Source of the DNA: Nitrospinaceae bacterium
Lineage (GTDB): Bacteria; Nitrospinota; Nitrospinia; Nitrospinales; VA-1
Length of the DNA stretch: 25,887 nucleotides
NCBI GenBank assembly: GCA_029261435.1
Contig: JAJDBI010000140.1
Coordinates: forward strand, 1 to 25,887
Direction of reading: 5' to 3'
The notes under the pieces are model-generated. The model saw only the letters and a program-made list of their open reading frames with translations. It made no database searches and had not been told where the DNA came from. The position numbers and the translations under genes were made by a program. Of this stretch, positions 21,677 through 25,887 are shown piece by piece. Position 1 is the stretch's first letter. The number at the start of each line of letters is the position of its first letter.

Positions 21677-22663
21677 GTGAGTGTTGACTGTGTTCTGGGA
21701 GTAGTGATCGAGCATGATCAAGGTGAAACCAAGCCGGTATCGCTGGAGGTTTTAAGTGCTGCTCGAAAACTGGCCGATCAGGTTTCAGGCAAAGTAATTG
21801 CTCTTTGCCTGTGTCAATCAGCAAACCTGGAAGCCGACCTTTTTATTCAGCACGGAGCTGATCAAGTACAATTTCTCACCCATCCTGATCTGCAACACTA
21901 TATTCATGAAAATTATGCATTCGCATTATTGGGCCAACTTAAAAAATATTCATTCGATTACCTGCTATTGCCTGCCACCAATAATGGTAAGGAATTGTCC
22001 GCCGTACTTTCGGCTCACTTAGGGGTGGGGGTGGCGACCGACTGTATTTCTCTTTCTGTTAATGGAGAAGGTGATGTGGTGGCAGTGCGACCTGTTTCTT
22101 CTGGCAAGGCCCACTCCACAGTCCGGTTTAGCGGTAAGAAACCTCATATCCTGTCCTTGCGTCCAAATATATTTCGCAGTCCCCCACTTTCCCGCCAGGG
22201 TGAAACTATTGAGGAAGAAGCTCAGTTATCAGAACTTTCTAAGAAGGTTCAAGACCTTGTCAAACAGGTGGGTTCCCAGCTGGATATTACAGAGGCCCGA
22301 ATTGTAGTATCAGGTGGATTGGGGATGCAGGGACCTGAAAACTTCAAACTGTTGGAGGAACTGGCAGAAGTACTGGGTGGTGCAGTAGGGGCCAGTCGGC
22401 CTGTGGTAGATAATGGTTGGCGGGATTTTTCCAATCAAGTGGGTCAGACTGGACGGACGGTTTCTCCTGATCTATATATTGCTTGTGGTATTTCAGGGGC
22501 AGTGCAGCATTTAGCCGGTATGTCTTCGTCGCGTTGTATAGTCGCTATTAATTCCGATCCCAATGCATCTATTTTTTCAGTTGCTGACTATGGTATAGTC
22601 GGAGACGTTATTCAAGTTGTTCCCTCTCTTACTCGAGAATTTAAAAAGATTCTCGCTTCCTGA
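21677..22663 (+). CDS. etfA: Electron transfer flavoprotein alpha subunit
   Basis: EtfA binds FAD and forms a heterodimer with EtfB. The 328-aa product has an N-terminal alpha/beta domain and the conserved C-terminal FAD-binding domain: RIVVSGGLGMQGPENF, GAVGASRPVVDNGW, QVGQTGRTVSPDLYIACGISGAVQH and NSDPNASIFSVADYGIVGD. GTG 21677 follows GAGGAG; an in-frame TTG at 21662 lacks a ribosome site. The gene is complete and followed 9 nt later by rsmG. Confidence 0.95.
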   Translation: MSVDCVLGVVIEHDQGETKPVSLEVLSAARKLADQVSGKVIALCLCQSANLEADLFIQHGADQVQFLTHPDLQHYIHENYAFALLGQLKKYSFDYLLLPATNNGKELSAVLSAHLGVGVATDCISLSVNGEGDVVAVRPVSSGKAHSTVRFSGKKPHILSLRPNIFRSPPLSRQGETIEEEAQLSELSKKVQDLVKQVGSQLDITEARIVVSGGLGMQGPENFKLLEELAEVLGGAVGASRPVVDNGWRDFSNQVGQTGRTVSPDLYIACGISGAVQHLAGMSSSRCIVAINSDPNASIFSVADYGIVGDVIQVVPSLTREFKKILAS

Positions 22664-22672
22664 ATTCCCCCT

Positions 22673-23308
22673 ATGCAAGGGACTATTTTACATATTTTAC
22701 GGGACCCAAAGCTGACTCTGGATAGTGAGCTTTCCAGCCTAGTGGAGTCTAGGATTCAGCTCTATCTGGATCTTCTGGTAAAATGGAACAAGAAAATCAA
22801 CCTCACAGCAGAAAAAGACCCCGACATTATACTTAAAAGACATGTGTTTGACTCCCTTCAATACTCCCGCGCACTCAAACCCGGTTTCCGGGTGATGGAC
22901 ATAGGTAGTGGTGCCGGTTTCCCCGGGATACCCCTGAAAATCATTTTTCCTGAAATGGCGCTGGTGTTGGTGGAAAGCCAGCGCAAACGTTGTAGCTTTA
23001 TGGAAACAGTGGTTCGGGAACTTGGACTTGATCAGACTGAGGTGATCAATGTTCGGGCGGAAGATATCCCGGCCGAGAGGGAAAGTCAATTTGATGCAGT
23101 GATTTTTCGTGCTGTATCAGATTTAAAGCAGTGCCTGACTCTGGGTGGGAGATTTGTAGCTCCCGGCGGAAGGTTGATCGTGAAGAAGCCTCCCGACGAA
23201 ATCCCAATTCAGCAGGAATCCAACCTCTCCTTAAAAGATGATATTTCCATAACCAGCTATCAAGGACTGGTCTCAAGCCTACTGATCTACGAAAAATGTT
23301 TCACGTGA
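22673..23308 (+). CDS. rsmG: 16S rRNA (guanine527-N7)-methyltransferase RsmG
   Basis: RsmG (GidB) methylates G527 of 16S rRNA with S-adenosylmethionine. The 211-aa protein has KINLTAEKDPDIILKRHVFDSL (about 41-62), the SAM motif DIGSGAGFPG (76-85) and RAEDIPAE. Length is normal. Its last codons fall inside a perfect parS site (23297-23312), so the C-terminus KCFT is partly set by that site. It is followed by parAB, the classic origin-proximal order. Confidence 0.95.
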   Translation: MQGTILHILRDPKLTLDSELSSLVESRIQLYLDLLVKWNKKINLTAEKDPDIILKRHVFDSLQYSRALKPGFRVMDIGSGAGFPGIPLKIIFPEMALVLVESQRKRCSFMETVVRELGLDQTEVINVRAEDIPAERESQFDAVIFRAVSDLKQCLTLGGRFVAPGGRLIVKKPPDEIPIQQESNLSLKDDISITSYQGLVSSLLIYEKCFT

Positions 23309-23312
23309 AACA
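23297..23312. other. parS centromere site 1
   Basis: TGTTTCACGTGAAACA is the canonical 16-bp parS palindrome, bound by ParB. It overlaps the last codons and stop of rsmG (stop at 23306-23308). ParB spreads from such sites to build the partition complex near the origin. Confidence 0.95.
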
Positions 23313-23395
23313 CCACTTGGCGTGGGTCCAGTGAGCAGTATTAAATGAGACCAATAACCCAATTTTCTAAGAAGTGAAGCTAACTCCACTTTCCT

Positions 23396-23410
23396 GTGGC
23401 GGATCGCCAC
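23396..23410. other. Short hairpin beside parS site 2
   Basis: GTGGCG (23396-23401) and CGCCAC (23405-23410) form a perfect 6-bp stem with a 3-nt loop, touching the second parS. No T-tract follows. It may end rsmG transcription or act in parAB control. Confidence 0.35.
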
Positions 23411-23426
23411 TGTTTCACGTGAAACA
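23411..23426. other. parS centromere site 2
   Basis: A second perfect TGTTTCACGTGAAACA, 114 bp from the first and 88 bp before parA. A GATAAT at 23434-23439 lies where a -10 would put its -35 inside this site, so ParB may repress parAB here; that is inference. Confidence 0.95.
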
Positions 23427-23513
23427 TTGTTCTGATAATCTAATTTTGTATTGGCAGGGGATTGAAACTATGGTAGTTTTAGTTCAGTTGGCGCACTATT
23501 CCCTGGGAGCTTC

Positions 23514-24308
23514 ATGGGTAAAATCATAAGCGTTGCAAATCAAAAAGGTGGGGTGGGTAAAACCACTACTGCTATTAACCTTGCAGCTTCTATAGCCCTT
23601 TCGGGCAAAAAAGTTTTGTTGATCGATATTGACCCCCAGGGCAACGCCTCTAGCGGATTGGGAGTTGATGGCGACTCTCGCGGAGTTTATGAGCTTTTAA
23701 TGGGTGAGGCAAGTCGGGCAGAAGTTATTTGTTCCACTGAAATTGAAACACTGAAAATAATCCCATCAAGAGTAGACCTTACTGGCGCTGAAATCGAGTT
23801 GGTGACGAGAGAAGCCCGGGAAACAATTTTGAAGACCGCCCTCAATGGAGTGCGTGAAGAGTTTGAGTTTGTGGTTATAGATTGTCCGCCTTCGCTGGGA
23901 CTTTTAACTTTGAATGCTCTGGCTGTTTCTACATCGGTATTGATACCCATGCAATGTGAATATTACGCACTTCAGGGTTTGAGTCATTTGCTAAAAACTT
24001 TAAAGCTGGTAAAAAAATCCATTAATCCAGACTTAACAGTGGAAGGCATTTTATTGACAATGTTCGACAGTAGAACTCTTCTGGCCTCGCAAGTGAAGGA
24101 TCAGGTGCAAAAATATTTCAGCGACTTTTTGCTGAAAACAGTGATTCCAAGAAATGTGCGATTGAGCGAGGCGCCCAGTCATGGCAAGCCGATCATGCTG
24201 TATGCCGGTCGCTCACGCGGTGCAGATTCTTATGTGGAACTGGCTAAAGAAATTATTTCGCGATCCAAAACAGATGAACGGACTCCTCTTTCAGGCTCAG
24301 CAGTATGA
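23514..24308 (+). CDS. parA: Chromosome partitioning ATPase ParA/Soj
   Basis: ParA is a DNA-binding ATPase that, with ParB-parS, moves origins apart. The 264-aa protein has the deviant Walker A KGGVGKTT (11-18), LLIDIDPQGN (35-44) and VVIDCPPSLGLLT (about 121-133). GGGAGC precedes the ATG. It overlaps parB by 4 nt. It is typical and intact. Confidence 0.97.
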   Translation: MGKIISVANQKGGVGKTTTAINLAASIALSGKKVLLIDIDPQGNASSGLGVDGDSRGVYELLMGEASRAEVICSTEIETLKIIPSRVDLTGAEIELVTREARETILKTALNGVREEFEFVVIDCPPSLGLLTLNALAVSTSVLIPMQCEYYALQGLSHLLKTLKLVKKSINPDLTVEGILLTMFDSRTLLASQVKDQVQKYFSDFLLKTVIPRNVRLSEAPSHGKPIMLYAGRSRGADSYVELAKEIISRSKTDERTPLSGSAV

Positions 24309-25171
24309 ATAGAAAAGCATTAGGCAAAGGTATAAATGCATTAATCCCGGATTTTGAAATGGGCGTCCCCGAGTCTACAGAAAAGGGAATGATCCAAAGC
24401 AGGGAATTGCTGATCGATGAAATTTCACCCAACCGTTTTCAACCGAGAAAATATTTTGATGACGACAAGCTTGAAGAGTTGGTAACGTCCATCCGTGAAA
24501 ATGGAATTCTGCAACCGGTAGTGGTGCAAAAAGCTGTAAACGGTTATGAGTTGGTGGTGGGTGAAAGACGGTGGCGGGCTTCGAAAAAAGCCGGACTGAA
24601 AAAAATTCCTGCTGTGATCCGTGAAGTCAGCGATGCCCAGGCCTTGGAGTTGGCGATCATTGAAAATATTCATCGTCAGGATCTCAACCCTATAGAAGAG
24701 GCCGAGGCCTATGCCCGTCTTGCCGATGACTTTGCTTTGACTCAGGAAATGATCGCTAACAAGGTTGGAAAAAGTCGTACCGCGGTCGCCAATATTCTGC
24801 GGCTCCTCAAGCTCTCACGAAATATCAAGGAAGATTTGATTTCCGGAAAACTTTCGATGGGTCATGCCCGGGCACTTTTGGGATTGGAAAATGCCGGGCA
24901 GGCGCAAACGTTATGTAAGGAAATATTCAAAGAAGATCTTACGGTACGACAAACTGAAAGCCGGGTAAACAGGTTAAAACAACCGGCACCGGAAAAATCT
25001 GCGTCCTCTGCAACTAAAAAAAATATTTTTATCAAAGACCTGGAAAAGGAATTGGAGCGCAAATTAGGAACCAAAGTTGAAATCAGCCCAAAGAAAAAGG
25101 GCGGTAAACTTGTGGTGACCTATTACTCGGATGATGATCTGGAACGCATTCAGAATTTGATTGGAAAGTGA
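24305..25171 (+). CDS. parB: Chromosome partitioning protein ParB/Spo0J
   Basis: ParB binds parS, loads as a CTP-dependent DNA clamp and stimulates ParA. The 288-aa protein has the N-terminal ParA-interaction motif ALGKGINALIP, CTP-binding motifs GERRWRA (86-92) and ENIHRQDLNPIEEA (120-133), the HTH region (about 143-168) and a C-terminal dimerisation domain. The start overlaps the parA stop (ATGA). Confidence 0.97.
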   Translation: MNRKALGKGINALIPDFEMGVPESTEKGMIQSRELLIDEISPNRFQPRKYFDDDKLEELVTSIRENGILQPVVVQKAVNGYELVVGERRWRASKKAGLKKIPAVIREVSDAQALELAIIENIHRQDLNPIEEAEAYARLADDFALTQEMIANKVGKSRTAVANILRLLKLSRNIKEDLISGKLSMGHARALLGLENAGQAQTLCKEIFKEDLTVRQTESRVNRLKQPAPEKSASSATKKNIFIKDLEKELERKLGTKVEISPKKKGGKLVVTYYSDDDLERIQNLIGK

Positions 25172-25218
25172 TAACATTTCAGCAGGATAGGTGATTTCTC
25201 ATGTGGGGAGGAAAAAAC

Positions 25219-25626
25219 ATGAAAAAAGATGATGCTCAAATTAAAGCCTATATGGGCGAAGATACGGTTTTCAACGGATCTTTGTCTTTTGATGGCACAG
25301 TTCGTATTGATGGCAAGTTCGAAGGTCAGGTTCACACCGATGATACACTGATTGTCGGAGAGACCGGGCATCTCATCGCGGAAATATCTGCGGGAACGAT
25401 AATCTGTATGGGGCGCGTCGAAGGAACTCTGATGGCCTCGAAGAAAGTTGAGATTCATTCGAACAGCCGAGTAGTAGGCAATGTTAAATCTCCCGCTTTG
25501 TATATTGAGCTGGGAGGGGTATTGGACGGCTCCTGTGATATGACAGGAAAGGAAACTAAAATTATTCCGTTAGTAAAAGCTGAAGAAAAAGAAAAGAAAG
25601 CTTCTTCACAGTCCACAAAAGGCTAA
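25219..25626 (+). CDS. Bactofilin
   Basis: Bactofilins are polymerising cytoskeletal proteins that scaffold cell-wall enzymes or, in some bacteria, position ParABS. The 135-aa protein has the beta-helical DUF583 pattern (FNGSLSFDGTVRIDGKFEGQV, then repeats such as GRVEGTLMASKKVEIHSNSR) and a charged tail. ATG 25219 after GGAGG is preferred to ATG 25201. Its place behind parB matches myxobacterial examples where bactofilin works with ParABS. Confidence 0.93.
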   Translation: MKKDDAQIKAYMGEDTVFNGSLSFDGTVRIDGKFEGQVHTDDTLIVGETGHLIAEISAGTIICMGRVEGTLMASKKVEIHSNSRVVGNVKSPALYIELGGVLDGSCDMTGKETKIIPLVKAEEKEKKASSQSTKG

Positions 25627-25699
25627 TTGAAAACTTGCAGGGCTTTTTCTCGTGAAAAGTTGAGTTTTTCAAAGCTGGAAATTAAAATAATTATTCAAT

Positions 25700-25887
25700 A
25701 TGGCTGTTGTGCAACCGGGGTCAGTGGAAACGGGTAACTTATTTGTAGTTAGCACCCCAATTGGCAACTTGGGCGATGTGACTCATCGCGCTATAGAGAC
25801 TCTCGATAAAGTTTCCTTGATTGCTGCCGAAGATACCCGTAGAACAAAGATTTTGTTGAACAGGTATGAAATTCAAACACCCCTTTC
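25700..25887 (+). CDS. rsmI: 16S rRNA 2'-O-methyltransferase RsmI, 5' part
   Basis: RsmI methylates the ribose of C1402 in 16S rRNA. The visible 62 residues include LFVVSTPIGNLGDVTHRAIE and IAAEDTRRTKILLNRY, the diagnostic N-terminus of this tetrapyrrole-methylase-fold enzyme. The reading frame runs off the right end of the window, so the gene is incomplete here. No strong Shine-Dalgarno is seen before ATG 25700. Confidence 0.92.
   Translation, partial: MAVVQPGSVETGNLFVVSTPIGNLGDVTHRAIETLDKVSLIAAEDTRRTKILLNRYEIQTPL

Noticed and set aside
1..25887. CRISPR array, tRNA or rRNA gene, insertion sequence
   Set aside because: No regular spaced repeats, tRNA-like folds, rRNA sequence or transposase were noticed.

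Overview
The window is chromosomal DNA of a Gram-negative bacterium of moderate, slightly AT-rich composition, next to its replication origin. On the left is dnaA (minus strand). On the right is a plus-strand block of housekeeping genes: etfB, a small membrane gene, etfA, rsmG, parA, parB, a bactofilin and the start of rsmI. Two perfect parS sites lie just before parA. This gene set fits a deltaproteobacterial or Nitrospinota-like lineage, but I cannot fix the taxon from the sequence alone.

Between dnaA and etfB lies an 18.5-kb virus-derived block. Positions 1948-17827 hold a compact, intact, one-direction morphogenesis cluster for a long, probably non-contractile-tailed particle with an HK97-type head. 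In order it has two small membrane proteins, a possible small terminase, large terminase, portal, prohead protease, major capsid protein, a possible decoration protein, head-tail connectors, a tail terminator, tail tube, a frameshifted tail chaperone pair, a very short tape measure, distal tail proteins and a 963-aa tail hub or fibre. I found no integrase, transposase, replication gene or endolysin and no obvious att repeats. Size, content and the short tape measure recall gene transfer agents such as RcGTA, so a domesticated particle is the leading hypothesis; a defective prophage is the alternative.

Positions 17833-20479 look like the control module. A stand-alone response-regulator receiver and a CI/LexA-type repressor with two predicted HTH domains and an intact Ser/Lys self-cleavage site lie on the minus strand. 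A 467-bp operator-rich gap follows, and then an overlapping plus-strand pair: a zinc-ribbon-like protein and a small sigma-region-4-like protein. The simplest reading is that the repressor silences this pair, that DNA damage or a phosphorelay relieves repression, and that the sigma-like protein switches on the structural operon.

The clearest single signal is a textbook -1 programmed frameshift site in the tail chaperone gene: the heptamer A AAA AAC, a 7-nt spacer and a perfect 10-bp stem. Hairpins also surround the genes for the most abundant particle proteins (capsid, decoration, tail tube). Two of them look like chromosomal REP-type palindromes, which suggests long residence in the host. 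A convergent 61-aa zinc-ribbon membrane gene sits inside the tail cluster.
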